Part shown: in pieces, positions 38,823 to 47,009 of the stretch
Layout of the letters: each line of letters starts with the position of its first letter
Numbering within the stretch: position 1 is the first letter of the stretch
Assembly (NCBI RefSeq): GCF_021044585.1
Contig: NZ_CP087998.1
Coordinates: forward strand, 2,170,001 to 2,234,000
DNA: 64,000 bases
Direction of reading: 5' to 3'
From: Sulfurimonas sp. HSL-3221
GTDB lineage: Bacteria > Campylobacterota > Campylobacteria > Campylobacterales > Sulfurimonadaceae
Translations under genes and position numbers: made by a program
Notes under the pieces: generated by a model
What the model was told of the DNA's origin: nothing
Seen by the model: only the letters and a program-made list of their open reading frames with translations
Database searches by the model: none

Positions 38823-39425
38823 TTAAAAGCGGAACTTGACGCCGACGTACCACGCCTCGTTGAAGGTGAAGTCCCCGCCGGGGAGATCGAAATCCGTATC
38901 GATTTTCCGGTAGCCCGCCGTCACCGCGGCGCGGTCGATGATCCGGATATCGAGGGAGAGGTCGTATTCGAGGTAGTTCTTCGCATCCTGCCACGCCAGC
39001 ACCTCCGGTGCGTAATAGAGCGCCCCGCCCACGATAAAGGGAACCGGCAGGTTCAGCGGCAGCTCGTAACGCGCAAAAACACCGATCGGCAGGGCGTCAA
39101 AATCGTACCCTTCGATCGAGGTATAGACGAATTTCACCCCGAGCCCGAGGGTCAGGGCATCGGTGCCCGAGAGACGCTGCGCTACGGCAAAGTGCGCATC
39201 GAAGAGATCGTGGTCCTTGTCGCGGAGTTCGTCGCTGTGATGATAGGAGCCGCGGAGGTAACGGGCCCCGAGAAAGACCGTCTCCGGATCGACGGCATCG
39301 TTGAACTGTCCCATGTCAAAGTCGAGCTTCGCATTGAGATCGTAGTTGTTCAGGTTCAGTTCCGCTTCGTGCATCGCGAACAGCGAGCAGCCGAGCGCCA
39401 GCGTGGTTACCAAAGTTTTCAGCAT
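38823..39425 (-). CDS. outer-membrane beta-barrel protein, YfaZ-like
   Basis: 200 residues with a signal peptide (MLKTLVTTLALGCSLFA, cut near 17-18), alternating hydrophobic strands and a terminal aromatic Phe (YVGVKFRF), all marks of an outer-membrane barrel. The pattern is like YfaZ-type proteins, whose role is unknown. The start overlaps the hldE stop by seven bases, so it is the last gene of hldD-hldE. An LPS-related envelope role is inferred from that. Confidence 0.65.
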   Translation of the reverse strand: MLKTLVTTLALGCSLFAMHEAELNLNNYDLNAKLDFDMGQFNDAVDPETVFLGARYLRGSYHHSDELRDKDHDLFDAHFAVAQRLSGTDALTLGLGVKFVYTSIEGYDFDALPIGVFARYELPLNLPVPFIVGGALYYAPEVLAWQDAKNYLEYDLSLDIRIIDRAAVTAGYRKIDTDFDLPGGDFTFNEAWYVGVKFRF

Positions 39426-40855
39426 GTTGTTCCCTCCTGGATTCTTGCTATGGTCTTCGTCGTACTTTTGCCTTCAACGAAATCGACGAGTTTCAGCTCG
39501 CCTGCAAATTCGGTTCCGACGACGGCTTTACCCTCATAGTCCCCCCCCTTGACGAGGACGTCGGGGCGGAGCATCTTGATCAGCTCGTAAGGCGTGTCGT
39601 CGCCGAATTTGACGACATAGTCCACCGACTCGAGGGCGGCGAGGATATAGGCGCGGTCGTCTTCGCTATTGACCGGGCGTGAGGGGCCCTTGAGCGCACG
39701 GACGGAGGCGTCGGCATTGAGCCCGACGATCAGGATGTCGCCGAAGCTCTTGGCGACCTGAAGGTACTTGACGTGGCCGACGTGCAGAATGTCGAAACAG
39801 CCATTGGTAAAGACGATGCGTTTGCCACCGGCCCGGCAGCGGTTGACGATCCGGTCGATCTCCTCGAAGCTCTTGATGTGCGCATCGGAACTGCTCTGGT
39901 GCAGCATCGCCTCGTACTCTTCGATCTCATCCAGGGTTACCGTCGCCGAACCGATCTTGCCGACGACGACCCCGGCAGCGAGGTTCGCGAAACGGGCCGC
40001 GTCGTCGATGCTGAGCCCCGAGCTCAGCGCAAACGCGATGGAGGCGATCACCGTATCGCCCGCCCCCGTCACGTCGTAAACCTCCTGGGCTACGGTCGGG
40101 AAACGCTTGAGCTTTTCGTCGAAGATCGCGATCCCGTCTTCGGAGAGAGTGATCATGGAACGGTCGAGGCCGCACTCGCTTTTCAGCCACAGCAGCGCCG
40201 CCTTGAGACTTTCGTCGTCTTTGATCTCGATGCCGGTCGCCTCGATCGCCTCTTTTTTGTTGGGGGTGAGCAGGTGCGCGCCGCGATACTTCGTGTAGTC
40301 GCGCCCTTTCGGATCGACGAGCACCTTCTTGCCCCCCGCGCGTGCGCGGGTGATGACCCCCTGTGCCAAGGTCGGGGTGAGCACCCCTTTGCCGTAATCG
40401 GAGAGAATAATGATGTCGTAGAGGAAAAGGTCCTTCTCGACTGCGGCGAGGATCTTCGCCTCGGAGCCCTCCGTAATGGCGTCCTTGGACTCTTTGTCGT
40501 AGCGCAGGATCTGCTGGTTCGCGGCGATGACGCGGCTCTTTTTGCTCGTCTTGCGGCCCGGCTGCGTCACCAGTCCCTCCGTCTTCACCCCGATGCTTTT
40601 GAGCATCAGCGTCAGCTCCTTGCCGTTGGCGTCGTCCCCGATAGCCGAAGCGACGCTGACGGAGGCGCCCAGGGCGATCAGGTTGTTGATGACGTTGCCC
40701 GCCCCGCCCAGTACCGTCGTCTCGTTAGCGACGTCGACGACCTGCACCGGCGCCTCGGGGGAGATGCGTTCCGCCCGGCCCCAGAGGTAGTGGTCGATCA
40801 TCAGATCGCCGACGACGAGGATATTGGGACGGCTGTTACGCAGCAACTGGATCAT
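39419..40855 (-). CDS. hldE: bifunctional heptose-7-phosphate kinase / heptose-1-phosphate adenylyltransferase
   Basis: 478 residues in two domains. The N-terminal PfkB-type kinase (to about 320) has GGAGNVINNL and the DVTGAGDTVIA catalytic motif; the C-terminal adenylyltransferase has FTNGCFDILHVGHVKYL (the HxGH nucleotide-binding motif) and RPVNSEDDRA. It makes ADP-D-glycero-D-manno-heptose for the LPS core. It overlaps hldD by four bases. Confidence 0.96.
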   Translation of the reverse strand: MIQLLRNSRPNILVVGDLMIDHYLWGRAERISPEAPVQVVDVANETTVLGGAGNVINNLIALGASVSVASAIGDDANGKELTLMLKSIGVKTEGLVTQPGRKTSKKSRVIAANQQILRYDKESKDAITEGSEAKILAAVEKDLFLYDIIILSDYGKGVLTPTLAQGVITRARAGGKKVLVDPKGRDYTKYRGAHLLTPNKKEAIEATGIEIKDDESLKAALLWLKSECGLDRSMITLSEDGIAIFDEKLKRFPTVAQEVYDVTGAGDTVIASIAFALSSGLSIDDAARFANLAAGVVVGKIGSATVTLDEIEEYEAMLHQSSSDAHIKSFEEIDRIVNRCRAGGKRIVFTNGCFDILHVGHVKYLQVAKSFGDILIVGLNADASVRALKGPSRPVNSEDDRAYILAALESVDYVVKFGDDTPYELIKMLRPDVLVKGGDYEGKAVVGTEFAGELKLVDFVEGKSTTKTIARIQEGTTC

Positions 40856-41871
40856 TTGACCTCTTCTTCAAAGAGGCGCTTGATCTCGGGAATGTAGGCT
40901 TTGATCCCGTCTTCGAGCTCATAGCGCGGCTTGTAACCCAGCCCCCGCATCGTGCTGCCGATGTCCGCCTCGGTGTGGAACTGGTAGCGTCCGACAAAGG
41001 GGTTCGGGATGTACTCGCACGGCAGCGCTGTCCCCAGCTCTTTTTGGAGCGTGTCGACGATGGACTGGAAGGAGCGCGCCTTCCCGGTCCCGACGTTGTA
41101 GATGCCGTTCTCTTTGGGGTGCATCGCCAGGACGTTCGCCTGGATGATATCCTCGATGTAGATGAAGTCGCGCACGATCTTGTCCGAGCCTTCGAAGAGG
41201 CGCGGGTTTTTGCCCGAGAGGAGCTGGTGGCCGAACTGTACGACCATCGAGGCGGTCTTGTTCTTGAAGAACTCCCGCGGGCCGTAGACATTGAAATAGC
41301 GCAGGCCGACGATGCCGATCTTCTCGCGTTTCATGTAATCGCGGCTGAGATGGTCCATCATCAGCTTGGAGAAGCCGTAGACGTTCTGCGGCGCCTCGAC
41401 CCCGACGCGCTGCGGCGAAGGGGCGTCACCGTAGGTCGCGCCTGAAGAGGCGTAGATCATATTGGCCCCCTGGCGCACCGCCATGTCAAGGAGGTCTTTA
41501 TAGGCGTTAAGGTTGGTGCGGATCATTAGGTCCTGCTCCAGCGCCGTCGTGTCGGAGATCGCCGCTTCGTGGAAGATGTAGTCGAAATCGTAATCTCCCT
41601 CCAGCTTGGCCAGCAGCGCCTTGTCGTTGATGTCGCCGCTGATCACCTCGCCGCGGAAGCCGATCAGGTTCTTGAAGTGACCGAAGCTTTTAAGGTTGCC
41701 GTTGCTGAGCGTCTCACCGCTGCGGAAGCTGTCGAGGACGACGACATGGGCATCGGGGTGATTCTCCTGAAAATAGAAAGCCAGGTTCGCGCCGATAAAG
41801 CCCGCGCCTCCCGTGATCAAAATCGTCTTGTCTTTCAGGTCGTCATCAATATAGCGCATCGTTTTCCCCAT
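40852..41871 (-). CDS. hldD: ADP-L-glycero-D-manno-heptose 6-epimerase
   Basis: 339-residue short-chain dehydrogenase/reductase that epimerises ADP-heptose at C6. NADP motif TGGAGFIGANLA is at residue 20, followed by the catalytic YGFSKLMMD pair and the HldD-typical LRYFNVYGPRE. The N-terminal MGKTMRYIDDDLKDK precedes it; an ATG four codons later is also possible. It is the first gene of hldD-hldE-outer-membrane protein. Confidence 0.93.
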   Translation of the reverse strand: MGKTMRYIDDDLKDKTILITGGAGFIGANLAFYFQENHPDAHVVVLDSFRSGETLSNGNLKSFGHFKNLIGFRGEVISGDINDKALLAKLEGDYDFDYIFHEAAISDTTALEQDLMIRTNLNAYKDLLDMAVRQGANMIYASSGATYGDAPSPQRVGVEAPQNVYGFSKLMMDHLSRDYMKREKIGIVGLRYFNVYGPREFFKNKTASMVVQFGHQLLSGKNPRLFEGSDKIVRDFIYIEDIIQANVLAMHPKENGIYNVGTGKARSFQSIVDTLQKELGTALPCEYIPNPFVGRYQFHTEADIGSTMRGLGYKPRYELEDGIKAYIPEIKRLFEEEVK

Positions 41872-42001
41872 GTTAAAAATAATGGGGATTTTACCATTTT
41901 GAACGTAACAACCCTCTAAGAGCCTGTTTATTCAACAGAAGTGAACATCTCGTTAAGCGAAACTAATAGGAATGATTAACAATGTTTAAGAGTCAAATCT
42001 G

Positions 42002-42007
42002 TATAAT
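42002..42007 (+). promoter_or_regulatory. -10 box of the cytochrome c gene
   Basis: TATAAT, 32 bases before the cytochrome ATG, in an A/T-rich region with no clear -35. A ribosome site TTGGAG lies 9-14 bases before the ATG. Confidence 0.55.
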
Positions 42008-42039
42008 GAACCCCGAAATTTTCACTTGGAGACCTAAAA

Positions 42040-42336
42040 ATGAAAAAAATCGCTCTGACTCTGCTTGTTGCTAGCGTATCTCTTATGGCGGCTGACGGTG
42101 CTGCTCTGTACAAAAAATGTGCTGCATGCCACGGTGCAAACGGCGAGAAAAAAGCCCTCGGCAAATCTCAAGTCATCAAAGGCTGGGATGCTGCTACGAC
42201 TGAAGAAGCGCTCAACGGTTACAAAGCCGGTACACGCAACATCCACGGTATGGGTGCACTGATGAAAGGTCAGGTTGCTCCGTACTCTGAAGCAGACATC
42301 AAAGCTGTTGCAGCTTACATCGCTGGCCTGAAGTAA
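42040..42336 (+). CDS. periplasmic class I cytochrome c (c553-like)
   Basis: 98-residue electron carrier. The signal peptide is residues 1-18 (MKKIALTLLVASVSLMAA). The heme site is Cys27-A-A-Cys30-His31, and a Met in the HGMGALMKG stretch is the likely sixth ligand. The C-terminal AVAAYIAGLK helix is typical. It stands alone with its own promoter and a short hairpin (CCGCA/TGCGG at 42350-42363, then CTCTTTT) after it. It may shuttle electrons between a menaquinol-oxidising complex and an oxidase. Confidence 0.9.
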   Translation: MKKIALTLLVASVSLMAADGAALYKKCAACHGANGEKKALGKSQVIKGWDAATTEEALNGYKAGTRNIHGMGALMKGQVAPYSEADIKAVAAYIAGLK

Positions 42337-42349
42337 TTCCGGCCCCGTT

Positions 42350-42376
42350 CCGCATCCCTGCGGGACACCTCTTTTC
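42350..42376 (+). terminator. possible terminator of the cytochrome c gene
   Basis: CCGCA-TCCC-TGCGG hairpin followed by GACACCTCTTTTC. The stem is five base pairs and the tail short, so support is moderate. The rest of the 160-base gap to mqnP holds nothing I recognise. Confidence 0.4.
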
Positions 42377-42496
42377 TAGACGCAATTTTCCACCCTACCC
42401 CGCTTTAACAAAACGTTCAACCGCATCCATACGGACATCAGCTATATTCTCACCGGACTGACAGCGATTACCCCTAGCAGTTTCAGCCTCAACGGC

Positions 42497-43390
42497 CTAG
42501 CGCATCCACTGGTCCAGAATGATCAGCACCAGGAAAACGATCCCGAGGTAGCCGTTGACGGTAAAGAAGGCGCGATCGATCTTCGTAAAGTCCTTGCGGA
42601 CAAGGTAGTGTTCATACCCCAGCATCAGCGTACTTGCTGCCACAGCCATCCAGGCAAAAAAGCCCAGCTCCGCCGCCCAGACGAACATCCACCAGAACAG
42701 CACCGTATTGAGGTGAAAGAGGGTCGAGATGAAGAGGGTCGCTTTCGGGCCGTAGACGGAAGGCACGGAGTGCAACCCGTGAAGCTTGTCGAATTCGATA
42801 TCCTGCAGCGAATAGAGCAGATCAAAGCCGGCGACCCAGAAAAGGACGCCAAGGGAGAGCAGCACCGACCACTGCGGCACACTTTCGCTCACCGCAACCA
42901 CCCCGGCCAGGGGCGCAAGTCCCAGGGAAATGCCCAGCACGACATGGGCCAGCTCGCTGAAACGCTTGAAATACGAATAGCTTCCCAGTACCGCCAGGAC
43001 GGGAATCGCCAGCATAAAGGCCAGGTCGTTGATCAGGTAGGCGACAATGATAAAGACGAGGGCGTTGACAACGGAAAAAAGCAGGATCGTCGTGCTGTCA
43101 AGACGGCCGTCGGCATTGGGGCGCTCCTGGGTCCTCGGATTCAGCGCGTCGATATCGCGGTCGGCATAGCGGTTGACCCCCATGGCGAAGTTGCGCGCCG
43201 ATATCGCCGCAAGGATCCCCAGCAGCAGCAGCGAAAATCCGAACCATCCCCCGGCGGCGACGATCATCGCGATAAAGATGAACGGAAGAGAGAAGATGGA
43301 GTGCTGGAACATCACCAGCTCATTGAAATCATGCAGTTTGGCGACGATGCGTTTCACCCGGCTACTCACTTTTTTGTTTAATTGTATCAA
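42497..43390 (-). CDS. mqnP: menaquinone biosynthesis prenyltransferase MqnP (UbiA family)
   Basis: 297-residue UbiA-type membrane prenyltransferase with eight to nine helices. The two Asp-rich prenyl-diphosphate sites are NRYADRDIDALNPRT near 75 and DLLYSLQDIEFDKLHGLHS near 190. In an organism with MqnE, this UbiA homologue is expected to prenylate the futalosine-pathway naphthoquinone (MqnP) rather than make ubiquinone. The start is uncertain: TTG at 43390 (used) overlaps the upstream hydrolase by 29 bases, while GTG at 43369 overlaps by eight; neither has a clear ribosome site. Confidence 0.82.
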   Translation of the reverse strand: MIQLNKKVSSRVKRIVAKLHDFNELVMFQHSIFSLPFIFIAMIVAAGGWFGFSLLLLGILAAISARNFAMGVNRYADRDIDALNPRTQERPNADGRLDSTTILLFSVVNALVFIIVAYLINDLAFMLAIPVLAVLGSYSYFKRFSELAHVVLGISLGLAPLAGVVAVSESVPQWSVLLSLGVLFWVAGFDLLYSLQDIEFDKLHGLHSVPSVYGPKATLFISTLFHLNTVLFWWMFVWAAELGFFAWMAVAASTLMLGYEHYLVRKDFTKIDRAFFTVNGYLGIVFLVLIILDQWMR

Positions 43391-44234
43391 AAATCAGCAT
43401 AGCCGAGGCATCCTGGTCAAAGAGAGGCCTGCGCAGAAACGACAAAAAGCGCTGCCGGACCCGGGGATGGGCGAAGGCGTTGATATGCCCGGCATCCGTC
43501 ACGAGCCAGAAGGCGCGCGGCCGCGCCGACGCATCAAAGAGCTGCCAGCTGTGGTTGGGGGAGATGATGCCGTCTTTGGAGCCGGCAAGGTAGAGCTTCG
43601 GCACCGCCAGCGACGGGGCGATCCCGATGGGATCAAAGCGGTCCGTCAGGGCCAGCGTCGCGCTCCACTGCACCGGCCACCCCACGACGGAGCGGTCAAG
43701 TGCCTCCCTGCCCGCCTGGGGCAGCGAAGCGAAGGTACTGTCGAAGACGGCCAGCGCAATCCGCTCCGTCCCCCGCCGCGCCAGGGCATTAAACAGCAGC
43801 GCACCCCCCAGCGACTGCCCGATGACGGTCACCTTTCCCCCGCGCCGGGCCAGCACGTATCCCAGGGCGGCTTCGGTGTCCTCCACCGCCCCCTCCAGCC
43901 CCGGGGTGCCCTCCGAGGTGCCGTACCCCCGGTAATCGAAGATAAATACCTCGTACCCCGCCCGTACCAGCCAGTCAAACCCGGTAAAGTGCGCCGAGAT
44001 GTTCTGCGCGTTTCCGTGCACAATGATCACCGTTCCCAGCCGTGCGGATGGCGGTTCGAGCCACCAGCCCGACAGCCGCGTACCGTCTTTCGAATCGAAG
44101 TGCGCTTCCCGGTAACTGAGGTTGAGATCCGAGGGCGTCGTGTAGAGCCGCGAATCGGGCTGGAACACCATCGCTTCGCACCCCCATAACGCCAACAGCG
44201 TCACGATCGCAACCGCATAGCCCGCCAGTTTCAT
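43362..44234 (-). CDS. alpha/beta hydrolase, lipoprotein
   Basis: About 290 residues. The start at 44234 is preferred over one 30 bases upstream because GGAG lies eight bases before it and it gives a clean lipoprotein signal, MKLAGYAVAIVTLLALWGC, with Cys19-20 as the lipidated residue. The hydrolase core has VHGNAQNISAHF, the nucleophile elbow GQSLGGAL and a likely terminal His in DAGHINAF, as in YfhR/BEM46-type serine hydrolases. Substrate unknown. Confidence 0.82.
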   Translation of the reverse strand: MKLAGYAVAIVTLLALWGCEAMVFQPDSRLYTTPSDLNLSYREAHFDSKDGTRLSGWWLEPPSARLGTVIIVHGNAQNISAHFTGFDWLVRAGYEVFIFDYRGYGTSEGTPGLEGAVEDTEAALGYVLARRGGKVTVIGQSLGGALLFNALARRGTERIALAVFDSTFASLPQAGREALDRSVVGWPVQWSATLALTDRFDPIGIAPSLAVPKLYLAGSKDGIISPNHSWQLFDASARPRAFWLVTDAGHINAFAHPRVRQRFLSFLRRPLFDQDASAMLIFDTIKQKSE

Positions 44235-44296
44235 CCTGCTTCTCCTTGTACCCGTTGCACACAACTTTAACAGCGATTGTAGCGTATACTGTCGTC

Positions 44297-45193
44297 ATGA
44301 AAACGATCGCCCTCATCGGACCCACGGCCTCGGGCAAGAGCGACCTCGCCCTGCAAGCCGCCGCCGTCACGGGTGCACGTATCCTCTCCCTTGATTCCCT
44401 CAGCATCTACAAAGGGATCGACATCGCCTCCGCCAAGCCCACCATTGAAGAGCGCGGGGAGATCATCCACTACGGCATCGACGTCCTGACGCCGGACCGG
44501 CCCTTCGACGTCACGACCTTCGTCGACCTCTACCGGCAATCCCGCCGCGACTGCGAAGCCGCCGGTGTGCCGCTGATCATCGTCGGCGGCACCTCCTTTT
44601 ATCTCAAGGTGCTTTTCGAAGGGATCTCCGAAACCCCCGTCACCGATGAAATAACGCGGCAAAAGGTCGCGGCAATGCTGCAGGACCAGGCGAAGGCGTA
44701 CGCCCTTCTTCAGAGCGTCGACCCCGCTTATATGGCCGGGATCGACGCCAACGACCGCTACCGCACCGAAAAGATGCTGACGATCTACCTGCAGACGGGC
44801 ACTGCCCCCTCGGCATGGTTTGCGGCCCACCCCCCCGAACCGATCCTGACCGATGTCCCCCTCTTCGCAATCGACGTCCCCCGCGACCTGCTGCGCGAGC
44901 GTATCACCCTGCGCACCCACAAGATGATCGCCTCCGGGCTCATCGATGAAGTCGCCCGTCTCGAGCAGCAGTACGGGCGTGTACCCAACCCCATGAAGGC
45001 GATCGGCATCATCGAAGTGCTGGCGTTCCTTGACGGGAAAGTCTCCAAAGAGGAGATGACACAACAGATCATTACCCACACGGCGCAGCTTGCCAAACGG
45101 CAACAAACCTTTAACCGCAACCAGTTTGCCTCACAAACCCTGCTGCCCTACGAAGCACTGCTGGAGCCCATAATTTCCGCTCTTTCCGATTAA
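44297..45193 (+). CDS. miaA: tRNA dimethylallyltransferase
   Basis: Adds a dimethylallyl group to A37 of tRNAs that read UNN codons. 298 residues from the ATG at 44297; the open frame upstream has no ribosome site. The Walker-type loop GPTASGKSDLA sits at residue 8, with DSLSIYKGIDIASAKPT and GGTSFYLKVL following. The C-terminal KRQQTFNRNQF is shared by the family. Confidence 0.95.
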   Translation: MKTIALIGPTASGKSDLALQAAAVTGARILSLDSLSIYKGIDIASAKPTIEERGEIIHYGIDVLTPDRPFDVTTFVDLYRQSRRDCEAAGVPLIIVGGTSFYLKVLFEGISETPVTDEITRQKVAAMLQDQAKAYALLQSVDPAYMAGIDANDRYRTEKMLTIYLQTGTAPSAWFAAHPPEPILTDVPLFAIDVPRDLLRERITLRTHKMIASGLIDEVARLEQQYGRVPNPMKAIGIIEVLAFLDGKVSKEEMTQQIITHTAQLAKRQQTFNRNQFASQTLLPYEALLEPIISALSD

Positions 45194-45225
45194 CTTTTAC
45201 GCCCATTTCACCTTAATTCCCTCCG

Positions 45226-45234
45226 TGTTATAAT
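45226..45234 (+). promoter_or_regulatory. extended -10 promoter of the diguanylate cyclase
   Basis: TGTTATAAT, an extended -10 with the TG motif, 47-55 bases before the ATG. AGGGAG lies about 12 bases before the ATG. Confidence 0.6.
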
Positions 45235-45280
45235 AGATAAATATACACTTAATAATATCGATCAATCAGGGAGTGCAATA

Positions 45281-46465
45281 ATGAAAGGTAAAATCGCCTT
45301 ACTCGCAGGCGGCTGGATATTAGTTGTCCTTTTCTCATGGACATGGGAGTTTTACCATAACAAAAACCTTGAGGAGGACGCCATGCTCAAAAGCGGGCGG
45401 GCCTTCTTCCAGCAGATTGTACTGACCCGCGAGTGGAATGCACGCCACGGCGGGGTCTACGTATTCGCCGACGAATCAACACCGCCTAACCCCCACCTCA
45501 AGAATGTGCGGCGGGACATCCCTCTGCCGGATGGGCAGCTGCTGACCCTCGTCAACCCAGCCTATATGACCCGCCAGCTCTCCGAACTGGCGGAAAAGTA
45601 CGACGGCCTGCAGATCCATATCACCAGCCTACGTCCGATCCGTCCCGAGAATGCACCGAAAGCCTGGGAGCGCACGGTACTTGAATCCTTTTACCACGGT
45701 GCAAAGGAGTACGGCGCCTTTTTCGACGGCGGGTACCGTTACATGGCACCGCTCTATACGGAGAAAAGCTGCCTGAAATGTCACGCCTCCCAAGGCTACA
45801 AGGTCGGTGATATCCGCGGTGCTGTCAGCGTCACCATCCCCCATATTACCGCCCCGCAGCTTCCGCTGGGCGGAGGCCATCTTCTCATCGCCCTAAGCGG
45901 GTTAGGGATTATCCTGCTGGTCGGCTGGCGCCTGCGACGCGCCTACCAGACCGTCAAAGAACAGAGTATGATCGATCCGCTCACCGGCATCGCCAACCGC
46001 CGCCACTTCATGAAGCGTCTGAAAGAGGAGTACCAACGCTCACTGCGCGAACAGCATCCTGTCGCGCTGATCATGGCGGATATCGACTCGTTCAAAGCCT
46101 ACAACGACACCTACGGCCATATCGAGGGGGACCAGTGCCTACTGAGCGTGGCCCATACAATGCAAGAGGCCCTCAAACGCCCCGGCGACTGCATCGCCAG
46201 ATACGGGGGCGAAGAGTTCATCATCATGCTTCCCAATACCCCTCTTGCCAACGCCGCGCATTTTGCGGAGGAGCTGCGCCGTCATATCGAAGCGCTGAAA
46301 ATTCGCCATGAAAGCTCCGCCGGCGGAGACGTCGTGACCGCCAGTTTCGGGATCGCCGAAACAGAACCCGGCGACCCCGACTATGAAGCCGTTATCCGGC
46401 GGGCCGACGCCGCGCTATACGCGGCAAAAGCGGCGGGACGGAACCGCGTCAACGCTGTCGTCTGA
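45281..46465 (+). CDS. diguanylate cyclase with DUF3365 heme-type sensor
   Basis: 394-residue membrane sensor that should make cyclic di-GMP. One helix (about 5-22), a periplasmic DUF3365/Tll0287-like domain with a c-type heme motif Cys164-L-K-Cys167-His168, a second helix (about 205-222), and a cytoplasmic GGDEF domain. The active site is intact as GGEEF at 309-313 and the product-inhibition site RPGD lies five residues before it. A single covalent heme in the sensor suggests redox or gas sensing; that is inference from the motif. It converges with the DedA gene, with 17 bases of overlap. Confidence 0.9.
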   Translation: MKGKIALLAGGWILVVLFSWTWEFYHNKNLEEDAMLKSGRAFFQQIVLTREWNARHGGVYVFADESTPPNPHLKNVRRDIPLPDGQLLTLVNPAYMTRQLSELAEKYDGLQIHITSLRPIRPENAPKAWERTVLESFYHGAKEYGAFFDGGYRYMAPLYTEKSCLKCHASQGYKVGDIRGAVSVTIPHITAPQLPLGGGHLLIALSGLGIILLVGWRLRRAYQTVKEQSMIDPLTGIANRRHFMKRLKEEYQRSLREQHPVALIMADIDSFKAYNDTYGHIEGDQCLLSVAHTMQEALKRPGDCIARYGGEEFIIMLPNTPLANAAHFAEELRRHIEALKIRHESSAGGDVVTASFGIAETEPGDPDYEAVIRRADAALYAAKAAGRNRVNAVV

Positions 46466-47000
46466 CGCTGCGCCATCCCCAGACCGCCATCGCGGCGAGG
46501 GCGATCCCAAGGGCACCGTAAAGGGCATAACGGTGCGCCTCGGCGAAAAAGAGCGTCATGGTGTGCCCCAGCAGGTAACCCGCCAGCGCAACAGCAACGG
46601 CCCAGAGCACCGCACCGGCGGCATTGAGCAGCATAAACTTCCCCGGGGCGATCCCGCTTGCTCCGAGCAGAAAGGGGGTGACCGTCCGTAAGCCGTAGAG
46701 GAAACGGAAGCCGACGATCAGCGCGTTCTGTCGGCGATGCAGCAGCGCGCGTATCCGTTCGGACTTTTCCTTCCAGCGCGGGCGTTTCTCCAGCAGTGCC
46801 GTCCCCCGGCTGCGCCCGATGAAAAAGTAGAGCTGGTCCCCGACAAAACTGCCGGCAAACGCCGAAGCGATCACCCAAGGAAGTTCCAGGTAGCCTGCGT
46901 GGGCAAGGTAGCCGCCGATCACAAGGACCGTCTCCCCTTCCAGGAAGGTGCCCGCGGCGATCATTGCATAGCCGTACGTCATCACCAGCGCTTCAAGCAT
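46449..47000 (-). CDS. DedA family membrane protein
   Basis: 183 residues, about five hydrophobic segments, with the DedA/SNARE-associated signatures GTFLEGETVLVIGGYLA near the N-terminus, FAGSFVGDQLYFFIGRSRG and GFRFLYGLRTVTPFLLGASG. DedA proteins are thought to flip undecaprenyl phosphate or phospholipids and to keep proton-motive balance. It follows the DUF4010 gene by nine bases and probably shares its message. Confidence 0.85.
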   Translation of the reverse strand: MLEALVMTYGYAMIAAGTFLEGETVLVIGGYLAHAGYLELPWVIASAFAGSFVGDQLYFFIGRSRGTALLEKRPRWKEKSERIRALLHRRQNALIVGFRFLYGLRTVTPFLLGASGIAPGKFMLLNAAGAVLWAVAVALAGYLLGHTMTLFFAEAHRYALYGALGIALAAMAVWGWRSVRRQR

Positions 47001-47009
47001 GACCTTCTC

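Noticed and set aside
42377-42496. A small gene in the gap between cytochrome c and mqnP
   Set aside because: Short peptides such as one reading DISYILTGLTAITPSSF can be drawn, but no start codon with a ribosome site supports them.
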